64,000 bases of DNA, from assembly GCA_030512295.1 (NCBI GenBank), contig JAULSR010000008.1:744001-808000 (forward strand), read 5' to 3'. The position numbers and the translations under genes were made by a program. Below are positions 44,874 to 56,224 of the stretch, one piece after another. Position 1 is the first letter of the stretch. Each line of letters starts with the position of its first letter. The notes below the pieces were generated by a model. The model ran no database searches. It was given only the letters and a program-made list of their open reading frames with translations, and was not told the origin of the DNA. The stretch is from Bombardia bombarda. Taxonomy: Eukaryota; Ascomycota; Sordariomycetes; Sordariales; Lasiosphaeriaceae.

Positions 44874-46438
44874 TGTGAAAAATTAGAAGGGAGAAGGGAT
44901 CTATGAGAATGTTAGCATTCTGCATTCATGTGAATGTATATATCGTCTTTTGAAGAGAGCTCCGAGTATGAGCAGGTAGGCATGCATACATTCGAAAACA
45001 GTCTGTGAAGTGCAATTGCAGAGAGCGGGGGAAGTTGAGGCAGGTCAAGGAAGATCAAGACGCTGGATCACACAAAGAATGAGGTTGTGGTGGTGGTTAT
45101 GTGGGGGAGGAAAAGAAGGGGAGGGACGCGGAGGGTGGGCCATATAATATAGTTTGGGCCCATGTGGCTTTTGGCTTGCTTTCAACAGATACCGCCATCT
45201 TTGTGGCCGATGTGACAAGCATTCGGGTCGGAGGGGAGGAATGAAGGCAGTCGGCAGTCGGCAGTCGGCATTCGGAATGCCTTGTGGGTGGAGTGAAGAA
45301 TGAGGGAGTTTGGGTTTTGCTCAACAGCAATTGGGCTTGGGCTTTGGCTTGGGGACGACTACTAACCTTAGAACGACGCAACAGCAAACGACTCAGACCA
45401 GAGACGGCGAAGCAGGTAAAAATGAAAAATGGAGAACCGGAGGAAGAGAGTATGGAGAACCGGAGAGGGGTGTTGTTCTTGACTGGAGGTTCGAGGAAAG
45501 GAAACCGAGGGGGATTCAGCGGCCTCGGGGGGACGCGGGAGTATTTGAGCAATTCTCTGCTGGACCCTGAGTAAAAGAATGCGATAGTCGGCCACTGTGC
45601 ACCGCGGGGTTGGCAGAGCCGGGTATCAGGGCACCGCCTTCCGTGGTGCCGCTACAGAATAATCAAGTGCGACAATGTCCCAATCACCCGGGTGGGGTCG
45701 TGAATCGAGCTACTGATCAGTCGGGGGCTAGATTGATAAAGGCAAGTGACAAGAACATCCCTATTTAGTGGCTGCACCATCTGCCGTGTTTTTGCTATCT
45801 GCAGCTGATGTGCAATGGGCCCGAAATGTGCAGTTGTGTGTGCTCTACAGTGGCTGGCGCAAGCAACGCGTACGAATATTCTGTAAACCTTGGTGGCCGG
45901 CCACTTGCCGGCCATGTACTCGGTACTTTGAGCAGGTCGCATCTGGCCAAAATTGCGCCATTGCTGAATCCTCTGACACTTCCCACCACCCTCACCGCTT
46001 TTGCGCCATTGAGCTTCTCTGCCTGTCCGAGTCTGTTTGCTTCAACCCCACTGCGGGGCAGGTGCGACAAAAAATTGAACCCTTTCGGCAGGCGGGCATT
46101 GCATCTATCCCCGAGCGGCCCCAGCACGCCCAGCCAGCCTACCTAAAGCCCAACCGCCAGCGGACTACGGAGAAACTCTGGAGCAGTCGCAATTACCTTT
46201 TTTAGATTGGCTACAGCTGTTGCGCAAAACGTCGCCATTCTTTAGTGGAATTACTTTGGGAGGTACCTATCTGATATCTCGGCGAAGGGCTGCCTACAAG
46301 CGAAACTCGCCCCATCCCCAATTCCCCATCCATGACGAGATAAGCGCGATCCAAGACAAGACCCCGCCAACTCCCCGCCGACCACATATGCAGAACAAAT
46401 AAATAAAAGAACAAGATATAACAAGACATTCCGGAGCC
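44874..46438. other. Divergent promoter region of SAM synthetase and GPN3, 1.6 kb
   Basis: Both genes start outward from this region. It contains a short direct repeat (GGCAGTC at about 45248-45269). The open frames at 45097-45595 and 45768-46205 show no domain. No specific regulatory site was recognised. Confidence 0.45.
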
Positions 46439-47495
46439 ATGAGCAAGTACGGGGTGATGGTGATGGGCCCCGCGGGGCGGGAAAGGTGAGATCGCGCCCA
46501 GGCTACCTACCCTACCTACTATCAGTTACATCCGGCAGTGAAGCGACAGCAGCAGCTTATCTCTCCCTCCCTCCGTCCGTCTCTCCTATTATCGGCGTCA
46601 ACCAACTAACGTACCCGTCTTCTCTGCTACTGCACCACAGTCCACCTTCTGCGCGTCCCTCATTACCCACCTGCAGCTGAACCGACGCTCCGCCTTCTAT
46701 GTGAACCTCGACCCCGCCGCCGAGACGTTCGAGCACCAGCCCGACCTGGACATCAAGGACCTCATCTCCCTCGAGGATGTCATGGACGAGATGAAGCTCG
46801 GCCCCAACGGCGGCCTCATCTACTGCTTCGAGTTCCTCATGGAGAACCTCGACTTCCTGACCGAGGCGCTCGACTCCCTCACCGAGGAGTACCTCGTCAT
46901 CATCGACATGCCCGGCCAGATCGAGCTCTACACCCACATCCCCATCCTGCCCACCCTCGTCCGGTTCCTGACCCAGCCGGGCGCCCTCGACATGCGCCTG
47001 TGCGCCGCCTACCTGCTCGAGGCCACCTTCGTCATCGACCGCGCAAAGTACTTTGCCGGCACCCTGAGCGCCATGAGCGCCATGATCCTGCTCGAGGTGC
47101 CCCATATTAACATTCTTAGCAAGATGGACCTCGTCAAGGGCCAGGTGCGCAATAAGGACTTTAAGCGCTTCATCACGCCCGACGTGTCGCTGCTCGAGGA
47201 CGACCCGGCCGACAAGAAGAGGCGCCAGCCGACAACGACCGACTCCGAGTCGCAGTACACTGACCCCATGGGCACGGGCGCCATGATGTCGGGCGCATCG
47301 TTCAAGCGGCTAAATACCGCCGTGGCGGGGCTCATCGAGAGCTTCAGCATGGTCAGCTACCTGAAGCTGGACTGCACGGACGAGGACAGTGTCGCGTCCA
47401 TCCTCAGCTACATTGACGATTGCATACAGTTCCACGAGGCGCAAGAGCCCAGGGAAATCAAGGACGACGGCGAGGAGCCTGCAGAAGAAGAGTGA
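46439..47495 (+). CDS. GPN3: GPN-loop GTPase 3 (RNA polymerase II assembly/nuclear import); P-loop codons hit by a 1-bp loss
   Basis: Exons 46439-46485 and 46641-47495 give 300 residues once one G is added. The first exon begins MSKYGVMVMGPAG, but the G run after that (near 46476-46479) is one base short, so the literal frame reads G-R-E instead of the GxGK P-loop before the donor GTGAGA. Exon two begins STFCASLITHLQ. Other landmarks are the diagnostic G-P-N tripeptide in LGPNGGLIYCFE, D-M-P-G-Q-I-E-L-Y-T-H (G3), L-S-K-M-D-L (G4 position) and a C-terminal acidic tail. These match Gpn3 (yeast YLR243W) better than Gpn1 or Gpn2. GPN proteins act as dimers in the cytoplasm and help bring RNA polymerase II into the nucleus. 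The polymerase subunit gene RPB7 is 4.4 kb away. Confidence 0.93.
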
Positions 47496-47929
47496 TTTAT
47501 AACATTACACCGGCATGATGTTTTGGTATTCGGTTTAAAAAATTCTGTATCGGTGGTTTACCTCTTCAAATAAATGAGCAGGAATCAACATGGTATGGGT
47601 AGGTCGGTTGATTAATAGGTAGTAGCATTTGCATACATAGCGTTGGCGTCAGGGTTTATCAAAAGGAAAAATAAATAGAAATCACGTCCGTTTTTTTCCG
47701 TATGTCCTGCCTTGTTTTCTCTCCAGTGAGATGCCTATACAACATGCGCGTGTGTGTTGTGTGTCTGGTTGATTAATCCAACCATCAAATCCATTCAGAT
47801 ACCGCCGTACCTCCGCCATCTATGTTGTGCCTGCTATTTCTTCTTCTCTCCGTCCTCATACACCCTCCCCCCCCTTCCCTCCTTTCTCTTCCCATACAAA
47901 CCACTGCCAACATCACCATCACAAAAAAC
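47496..47929. other. Convergent intergenic between GPN3 and APQ12
   Basis: This 434-bp stretch holds the two 3' flanks. It is AT-rich after the GPN3 stop, then pyrimidine-rich. No gene or repeat of note. Confidence 0.5.
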
Positions 47930-48574
47930 CTACCAACCCCTTCCATACCCATTAGTATTACCTCCCGGCACAGCCCCATAAACCCCACCCCCGGCCCTCG
48001 CATTCTCCAAACTCGCATACCTCCTATACTCACTAACAAACACCTCCTTCAGCGCCGCGGCCCACCCGAACAGCTTGCCCCCCACCACCAGCGCATCCTG
48101 CATGCTCGTCTCGAACCCCCGCTGCCACATGACCGCGCCGAGCGCCGCCAAACCCGAGTAGAACGCGAGCCGGAGCACGAGGCGCGTGAGCGAGACCATG
48201 GCGCGCCGCACCAGGTTGAGCACCCACACCATGGCCAGCATCACGCCCAACAAAAAGACGGCGACGGCGATGTCGGGGCTGGCGTACATGGCGCGCGTGG
48301 CGCCGTTGATCACGGGCGTGACGAGCAGCGGCTTGGTGACGGACCAGGCGGCCTCGGTGGCGGCGAGGGCCTGGCGCTTGACCATCTGGACGGGCGACGA
48401 GGGCGAGAGGATGTGGGTCGTGATGAAGGCTTGGGCGGGTGGGGGGAGGAGGCCTGGATGGAGATGAGAGGTTTAGTGAATGCAAATAAAAAGGTCTGCG
48501 AGAGATAGGTGGGCGGAGAAGCAAGCCCACTCACCTTGTAGTAGGCCCAGGGCCCATCGAGCAGGAATATCCAT
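47930..48574 (-). CDS. APQ12: Apq12-like nuclear envelope/ER membrane protein
   Basis: Two exons, 48574-48535 and 48453-47930, give 187 residues; the intron 48454-48534 is GT-AG in phase 1. The product starts MDIPARWALGLLQG and has hydrophobic segments at about residues 75-100 (IAVAVFLLGVMLAMVWVLNLV) and 105-125 (LVLRLAFYSGLAALGAVMW). A short amphipathic stretch separates the two. The C-terminal tail is Gly/Asn-rich. This is the layout of Apq12, which in yeast sits in the nuclear envelope and ER and affects membrane fluidity, nuclear pore assembly and mRNA export. Assignment rests on the two-helix layout and the LGVMLAMVWVLNLVRRA block rather than on a catalytic motif. Confidence 0.75.
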
Positions 48575-49675
48575 CGTGAGCGAGTATGTATGTTTGTAAA
48601 TATCTTGAACAGACAGGCAAAAGTCTTGGTAAGAAAGCCTCAAATTGGCTGCGAGTGCAGATGCGGCTTGTTTCGGTTGGCAATGAGGGTGATGGGTTTG
48701 GGAGGATGAGAGAGCTTCCTTATGTGTCGACGTAGTAGCGGAAACCTACCTAGGTAACCTAGGTTATAGATGAGCCTTATCAGTGAGCTAAGGTAGGGAT
48801 TAAGTACCGATAAGACTGGTGCCCAGTTCACGGTGGCACGTGTTTGTCGCAGACCCCATTTCTAGGTTTTCTTTGACGTCTTACATCGGTCCCACGTTGA
48901 AAGAGACTAAGTCTATGCCGTGCGTTTCCGCAGGGTCGTGCACAGCATTGATCTTGATCGGGTCTCTCTGCATAAATGGTGGTTGCCTTTTAGACATATT
49001 TCTTATGCGTAAGGCTTATCACTTTGATCTTGTTTGTCTGTATTAACTTTGGCTCTATTTTGGAGTTCTATACCTGCGGTTATGCACCTTTGTGATGTAT
49101 GGACAGATTGCCTAAGTGTTTTGAGGGAGGGAGGGGGACAAAGATGGAAGAGGCAAGAGGGAAATCTATCTAAGAATATGGCCTGTGGGATAGAACATTT
49201 TGAGATGGGATGCCAAATGCCCAACATGTCCATTGGAGTCGTAGACTTCGTAAATTCAGTAAGGAAATAAAAAAAAGGCCAGAACAGCACCTTATCGGGG
49301 GAAAAGGTACAGTACAGTGCCTCCTGTCCATCAATCAAGAGCATCTGAATCAAGAGTTGGTCCACCAACCAGAACCCAGGGTGGCCGCCATGGTCCTGTT
49401 ATAGTCACATCGTACTCCTCAACCGTTTGACCAGGCTCACGAGAGAGCTTCAGGAATTGGACGCCTCCCAAACATGCCCAGTCTCTGTCTGGCTGGTTGG
49501 CTACTAGATCTGCTATCGCCGTGTCTCATTGGTAAAGCCTACAAGTGGAGAGAGAGGCAATAGAAGTAGTAGCATCGTGGCGGTAAAAAGTGGCAGCATG
49601 CTCTTCCAACATCGACAACCTACGGCGCAATAACTGCCGCACACGAGACGATCGGTGCGATTAGTACTGTCCGGT
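48575..49675. other. Intergenic between APQ12 and MPO1, 1.1 kb
   Basis: APQ12 promoter and MPO1 3' flank. Tracts of the ACCTACCTAGGTAACCTAGG type occur at about 48746-48766. No gene is supported. Confidence 0.5.
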
Positions 49676-50483
49676 TTACTGTGCCTTCTCAGCCTTAGCG
49701 GCCGCCTTGCGAGCTCTGAACTTGGCAACCTCAGCAGTGACGGCTTTGTCAACGCGCGCCTTAAGCTCAGGCCGGTAGCCGATCGTGAAGAGGACCTCGA
49801 GCCAGACAAAGAGCGGGGCCAGGAAGATGGCCTGAAACAGGTTGTCCAGAAGTGCGGGAGCCCTACCCTCGAACTTGCCGTGACCGAGGAACTGCAACAG
49901 CCAGCATGCGACATGAACCGCGATGGCCGCCTGGGTCGCAACTGCTGGGTACGCGATCCGAAGGTAGTTGGTCCCGGCCGCGGCGGCAAGGCAGATCAGG
50001 GCCAGGGCAGTGCCAGCGACGGGCTCAAGGAGGACATAGAGCCCGCCCCATGTCAGGGCCGCAAAAGTGCCCAGGTTCGCGTCCAGGTAGGGTACCTGAA
50101 GCCATGACGGCAGGCTGAGGAAGGGTCCAAAGTTGGAAGCCTGCGAGCAACGGGCGAGGTGTGTCAGGACCAGTGCAACGGCTTTAATAAGGGACAGGAG
50201 GAAAGGCGAGCATACAACTTCAAAGGCAGAAAATAGAATGAGCGGTACGCATACTACGTGAATGAACACGTTTACGCTGTTGGCGTGATAAGCACCGTAC
50301 TGGAGATGGATCGAATGGTTAGCTTTTTGTATCAAAAGTGATGACATATGAACAACTTCTTATTCCAGGCATGTGCGACCTACCCGGCCCAGCAATTGTG
50401 TATCTCGGCTTGGCCCGGGGTTATGGGGTTTTTCAGAGAGCGGGACTTACAAAGGTGAGCTGCTTCTCCAAGTCGAGAGACAT
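49676..50483 (-). CDS. MPO1: 2-hydroxy fatty acid dioxygenase Mpo1-like (DUF962) membrane protein
   Basis: Three exons, 50483-50451, 50299-50216 and 50140-49676, give 193 residues. The first exon is only 11 codons (MSLDLEKQLTF) and joins to YGAYHANSVNVFIHVVCVP, which holds the family's conserved Y-H-x4-N-x3-H metal-ligand pattern. Later segments (FAALTWGGLYVLLEP, AIAVHVACWLLQFLGHGKFEGR, FLAPLFVWLEVLFTIGY) match the other conserved His block and membrane helices. The C terminus is Lys/Ala-rich (RARKAAAKAEKAQ). In yeast Mpo1 is an ER, iron-dependent dioxygenase that shortens 2-hydroxypalmitate in phytosphingosine breakdown. The second intron (50141-50215) is 75 bp with no stop, so retention would add 25 residues without a frameshift. 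Confidence 0.9.
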
Positions 50484-51856
50484 GGCGGAATTGCTGAGAT
50501 TGGGAGGTGTGGAAATGGAGATAAGGAAGCGTAAGGGCGGGACGGTGATAGGTTCGGGGTAGCTCAGTCCTGTGCACAGTAAATTCGAGCACTGAAGGTG
50601 TTGGTGTGTGCGGGTGTTGGGTGTGGGTGCGAGCGACGGATTGAGGGGTGTGCGTTTTTCTCTCTCCTTCTGTCTTTCCTCTGTCTTTCCAGGCAGCTTC
50701 GCTATTTCGGCTTCGCGATGGCGACAGCGACAACCGTGCCAGTAAGACGGGCGGGTAATCTTATTTAATCGGGAGAGAGAGGACAAGGCGCAGAGGCAAG
50801 GATGCGGCCCTGGCGCACAGGCTGACAGACAGTTGTGTTGGGCAAAGCGGGTGTTACGACGGCTCGACGGGCATTCACAATAATCTGGTGATGTTGGCCG
50901 ATTCACGCCAAAACCTAAGGAGCTCACCTCACTCAGCCAGTGTTGGGCCCAGTGTTGGGCCTTTTTAGGTTGTGCCCGGGCCTCGGAACCAATCTGGGTG
51001 GTGGGGGAGGGGGGTTCGGGCGTTGGGCACCTGCCTCGCCTACCAAAGTTAAAAGGGTAATGTCGGAGCTACCGGGCACAGTACCAAATGCACTGAAGTA
51101 CAGCCCACTCAGGGAGCTATCAGCCCCCCGTTTACTGCCGTATTTGTAGGTGCTGCATAAGATCATACCCACATTTCCCCGGAACAGCTTGCGTAACTCG
51201 GTATAATTATGCTAAGCATAGTTATGCATTGCAGTGTTGGACAGTGGATAGGTGAGGGAGGAATCACATTGAAATCGACCAAGTCGGCCGCGCCAAGAGG
51301 GCCTGTTCCTGCAGATCGTGCACAGACCACAGGTTATTTCACGCTTTCACCGTTTCGCGCCTGGCAGGCAGGAATGACAACGGGCAGAACTTGCTGAGTA
51401 CCGGCCGGTAAATTTTGAAGGCACCTGGGATTTGGAGGCGCCAACCTCGACAACCTCCTGCTTCCCACTTCCCCGGCAGACTTGGTACCTACTGACGAGA
51501 GTCGCGTAGCATATCAATGCTCATATTATAATTATCGAGACTCGAGACTCGAGACCCTGGTTTTGCGACCGTTTTTCAATACGCCGCGGGGCCAGTCGCG
51601 AAAGAATAGCAAATAACGAACAGGCGGAGGCAGTCGCGACCGATCTTTCCCCAACGAGCCATTGAATGATTCCCGAGACCCGACTTCCAACCACGGGTTT
51701 TCTTTCACACACAGTCGTCAAACTGAACAAAGCGCGACCGGCGACCCCAGAACACGCGACAACACATCTACGACTGTCCTCCCCCATCTCCCATCAGAGG
51801 CAGAGCGGGCGGCGCATCATCAATTTAATACATTTCCTTCGCACACCACCGCCAAC
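50484..51856. other. Divergent promoter region of MPO1 and RPB7, 1.4 kb
   Basis: This region holds both start regions. A short direct repeat (GAGACTC three times, about 51536-51556) is visible upstream of RPB7. No gene is supported; the frames at 50433-50927 follow transcript-leader composition. Confidence 0.45.
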
Positions 51857-52585
51857 ATGTTTTTCCTTCACAATCTCGAGAGGCGCGTGACCCTCCACCC
51901 GTCGTACTTTGGCAGGAATATGCACGACCTGGTGACGACCAAGCTTGTAAGGGACGTAGAGGGCACCTGCGCGGGGGACTTTTATATCATTGCCATCATG
52001 GATGCTTTCGATGTCTCCGAAGGACGCATCCTCCCTGGGAGTGGGCTCGCCGAATTCACGGTTGGCTATCGGGCAGTCGTCTGGAGGCCGTTCAAGGGCG
52101 AGGTTGTACGTCGCAACCACCACGAGTCCCGCCGTACGCGCACACCAAAACTCGTTGCTGACTACTCGTGCACACCAGGTCGATTCAATCGCCTATTCAG
52201 TGAACCCCCATGGTTTCTTTGCCCAGGCCGGGCCCTTGCGGCTGTTTGTCTCTTCACACGTATGATGATGGCCCTTTCTTGCCTTGAAAATATGACCCGC
52301 GCCGAGAAAGCTCCTCCCCCGCTGACGACTTGACCAGTTGATGCCGGACGAGATACAATACGATGCTAATGCCACGCCGCCGCAATATACCAACAATGCC
52401 GATATCGTGATTGAACCGGGTACACACGTGCGTGTCAAGCTTATGGGACTCAGAACAGAGGTCGGCGAGATGTGGGGTATTGGAACCATCAACGGCGACT
52501 TCCTTGGGTGTGTGCAAACTATCATGAATCCAGTAACCATCCGGGATGCTAACCACTTTATAACTGTAGATGTCTCCAGGTCTAA
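51857..52585 (+). CDS. RPB7: RNA polymerase II subunit Rpb7
   Basis: Four exons, 51857-52105, 52179-52259, 52338-52507 and 52570-52585, give 171 residues, the same length as yeast Rpb7. The N-terminal half (MFFLHNLERRVTLHPSYFGR...CAGDFYIIAIMDAFDVSEG) is the RNP-like tip domain that docks on the polymerase clamp. After VGYRAVVWRPFKGEVVDSIAYSV the chain enters the OB-fold domain (VNPHGFFAQAGPLRLFVSSHLMPDEI). Rpb7 pairs with Rpb4 to form the stalk used in initiation and mRNA handling. The last exon is just 16 bases and supplies the final four residues after a split Gly codon. An in-frame ATG far upstream (51662) is 5'-UTR read-through. It is convergent with DPH6. Confidence 0.95.
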
Positions 52586-53348
52586 AACACTGAACCCATT
52601 CACGAGCTTTTCGTTCCCCAGAACGGCGATAACCAAACTCAGGCCTCCCGAGTACAATCATATGCTGCAGCCTGAATGCGGCAAGCAGCTTCTGCTATGG
52701 GTATAATAAGCCATGTCGCTATGCGGCTTGGCGGAATCGTTGTTGGCACACTATTCACAAGCGTGAGTAGTTGTTTTCCAACCCTGCTTTGTCTACCACC
52801 AATAGCATTAGATTGCAGAGGTCGAGTGTCGCTCCAGGGCCTTGCATAGGATAGATACCCCTCACAACGATGCCCGGAGGAGATGGACGTGGAAAACAAA
52901 AACCCAAGCCATGAATCCAAGTGGATCATTGGCGGAATGGACACGGGAGACGATGTTTCGCTGCACAAAAGAGCTGGGAATGGTTGACAGGATAACCCAA
53001 CCAAATAAAAACATCAAAAAACATTAGATACCCCCATTACACCCGTATACTACTTACTGCTGCAGGCCCAGGTGGTGTCGAGCCAAGTCGTGATCTTTAC
53101 TTGCTTGTCGTGTCTCCAGCCCATGATTGCTCCCAGAGGAGTTTTTATGCTGTCTAAGGACAGAAAAGGGGACTGACGGTCACTGGCTCTCACCTTTGAT
53201 GGTACCATAACATACCCCTTTCTGTCTCTCTTTACACCACCCGATGTCTCCCCCCCACTGAAGTGACTATAACATCCATCTTGTTATATACAGCACACTA
53301 TATGTATATACAATTGCGCAATACTACTACGTAGATCGTATATACAAC
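52586..53348. other. Convergent intergenic between RPB7 and DPH6
   Basis: Two 3' flanks of 763 bp in total. The small frames seen here have no domain. No repeats of note. Confidence 0.5.
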
Positions 53349-56224
53349 CTAGCAATTATCGTCTTCTTCGTCTTCCCTCATCACAGCCTCCTCCTCAAAA
53401 ACACTCTGATATACCGTCACCGAGGCAAGCCTCTCTCCCCTCGCGGCATCCCACAGCGACGCACACGGCATCACCGGTTCCAGGACTGCACTACCCCCAG
53501 CAACCAGGTCAGAACTTCTGATCACGTCCACATAACGCATCACCACCGTGACGCTAGAGGACGAGACCGGCTCCTGATCACCGCTGCCCAGCTTTGCAAC
53601 CGCCGCCTCGGCGATGCTGTCTTGGTCCCTGAAGGACCTCGACGCCGACGACGCCGACGACGTCACAATCGTCTGAACAAAACTCAGCCTTCCTCCTCCA
53701 TCACTGTCACTTGCTAAGCGGACAATCGTCTGATACACAGATACATCGTCTCCATCAACCATCTGACCGCTGACAGCAGAGGTAGTGGTAGTGATAATAC
53801 TCTTTTCAGATGCGCCCGCAATTCCCAGATGAGCATGCCACTCGACACCAGCCGCGCGTGGAAGCTCCGCGACCTCGGCAACAAACAACGGGGGAACGGC
53901 ACGAGACTGTTTACCCCCATCGAGAACATCCCAGTCTGGCAGCGTCGGAAGCTTTTCCTTGTCTTGCTCGCCCGTAAACGACATATACTGGGGGTTGAAC
54001 TTCCTATCCCACAGATCCGGCCCATCGTCGTCATCTTCCTCGTCCTCGTCATCTTCACCATCCCCGTTTCCACCCCCCTTGACACCCCAAAGATGCGCAG
54101 CCTCCCACGTTCTCCCAGCCAATTTCGCCCTTGACCGCATCACACCAGAACTACCACCACCACTGCTAGGGAAATACACCACCGCCCCAGTCCACCACCG
54201 CACCCCCATCTCGGTCCCGATCCGCCACAGGTGCTGCAGCGACAGCGCCAGCTGTAGCTTCAAGGTGTCGTCACCAGCAGGCAGCGCCATGGTCGCCGGC
54301 ACAAGGGGGATCTGACCCGCGATATTAACCAGCCTGGGCTGCTGCTGGGCTTTTATCGGCGAAAAAGACAAACTCCCCAACGGTATAGCAACAGCCTGAC
54401 TGTACGGCCCGATATTCGCCGGCGCCCAGTACGACCGCGACTGCACATGCAGCCCCTGTCTCTGTCCTTGCTGATCCCCCGTGCCCAGGCCGCTATGCAC
54501 GGTCAGGTACACGGCGATGTTGATGCTGCTGCTCTTGTCATTTTCGACTGATGACGACAGTAAATCACCACACGAAACAGTGACTCTGGAAGGCGGGTTG
54601 GGCGCGTCGTCAAAGAGGGCGCCGTAGACGGCGTTCACGGCGGGGAAATCTGCCATGCGGCGGAGGACGATGGTGGTGCTGATGATGGCTGATGGCGGCA
54701 GTGCAGCATGCTGGAGTTGTTGACGGATCTTCTGCATCAGAGACTCTGTCTCTGCCTTGATGGAGCTTGCGCTTGTTGTTGCTGTTGTTGTTGCTGTTGT
54801 TCCTTGGCTCATGGCGGCGGCGTCGCCTGTGAAGCACCACTGCAGCAGTTTGTTCTCGCCGTCCGTACCACTGGTCTGGACGGTTCCTAGGTGAGGCAGC
54901 GAAGGAGGCTGCTGTGGCGACAACTGCGGCTGCTGCTGGTCCTGATCATGAGCCATCGCGACACTTGCCGCTCCCTCTCCCTCCGTCACAGTCTCAAGCG
55001 CATCCAGCACGCTCACAAACCTAGCATCAAGCAACCCGGGAATTCTCACCTCGCCGTCACCAGCAGCAGCAGCAGCAGCATCCTCCCCCTTATCCACCAA
55101 CCTCCCACCCCCAACCTCAACCACGCCGTCCCCCTCCCTCCCTCACCACCCTCCTACCCCCCTCCCCCTCCCCAACCACAATCCTCTTCCTAAACAACCC
55201 CCCGGGCCATCAACCACCAACGTCTCAAACTCCCCCCCTCCCCAATAACCGCCGCGCCGCCGCCAACCCCATCCAGCGCGCCAAACCGCCGCATCGCCCT
55301 GGCCACCTTGTCCCTGCCCGCGGCGCTCGCGACATTGGTCCACAGGAACGAGTCATCCAGGCCGCCGCTGGCGACCTTGACGATGCGGGCCTCGATGCCC
55401 ACGGCGGCCATGTCGTCCAGCAGCTGCGCGTCTGATGCCACACCAGTCTCCACAGAAGGGGTGGGGAGCGCAGAAAACTTCCACAGATACGCCAGCGGGA
55501 CCAGGCCCAGACGGGTGGCAACGGATTCGACGCGGGTGCGCTGGTAGGTGCTGAGGATGGCGCCGGCGCAGATGGCGTTGGCCTCGGGGTGGGCGGCCAT
55601 GACGGCGCGGAGGAGGGGCACCATTGACTCGGTCTCGTCTTCGGCGTCCTCGGCGACCCCGTTGCCACCACCATCATCATCATCATCATCATTATCATCA
55701 TCATCATCATCATCATCAGTGGACCTCTTTGAGGAGGAGTAGCTGTAGTCCTTGCCATGGCGGCCGGCCCCGCCGATGATGGGCTGGCGGTACAGCGGGA
55801 TGCCCGTGGCCTCGGCGTAGAGGGGTATGACCTGGTGGCCCACCGTCTGGTACATGAAGCTGTTGAGGTCTTCTTCCTCCTCGACCTCGTTAAGCTCATT
55901 TCCAGGGATGGACGGTACCGGCGCACTGGCGACCGGGTCGTCGGCCGGCTGGGATTGCCCCTGGCCCAGGCCCTGGCCACCACCATCACCACCACCACCA
56001 TCACCATGGGAGATGGTGGCATTTGACTTTGACAGGGAGGAGGGGCGGGCCGGTGGTGGCGTGGCCCCCGGATGCAGGTTAGCCAGGGCGACGACGCGGT
56101 GGCCATTTGCTCGGCAGTGGAGGAGCGAGAAGAAGCTATCCTTGCCGCCGGAGATCAGCGCAATCACGTTGAGGCCGCTGTCGTCCCGTTGCGGCGGCTG
56201 CGTGGCCTGGCCAGCAGCGGCCAT
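53349..56224 (-). CDS. DPH6: Diphthine-ammonia ligase (Dph6) with two C-terminal RidA-like domains; about four apparent 1-bp losses
   Basis: Dph6 performs the last, ATP-dependent amidation that turns diphthine on elongation factor 2 into diphthamide. The start is the ATG at 56224 (MAAAGQATQ); the upstream in-frame part is Lys-rich leader. The PP-loop S-G-G-K-D-S-F-F-S-L is near residue 30, followed by family blocks YQTVGHQVIPLYAEATGIPLYR, AICAGAILSTYQRTRVE and RLGLVPLAYLWK. The fold is interrupted by acidic low-complexity insertions. After the ATPase the sequence continues in another frame as GEFETLVVDGPGG, then RidA/YjgF-like domains (YWAPANIGPYSQAV...). The hinge has short runs at 55232-55238, 55198-55203 and 55130-55134. 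Four added bases give 960 codons; the fourth cannot be placed exactly. The fusion layout matches yeast Dph6 (YLR143W). Confidence 0.9.
55669..55718 (-). repeat. Trinucleotide (GAT)n repeat encoding poly-Asp inside DPH6
   Basis: Near-perfect CAT units on the + strand encode an Asp run broken by one Asn, in an insertion between conserved blocks of the ATPase domain. It is likely length-variable. Confidence 0.9.
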
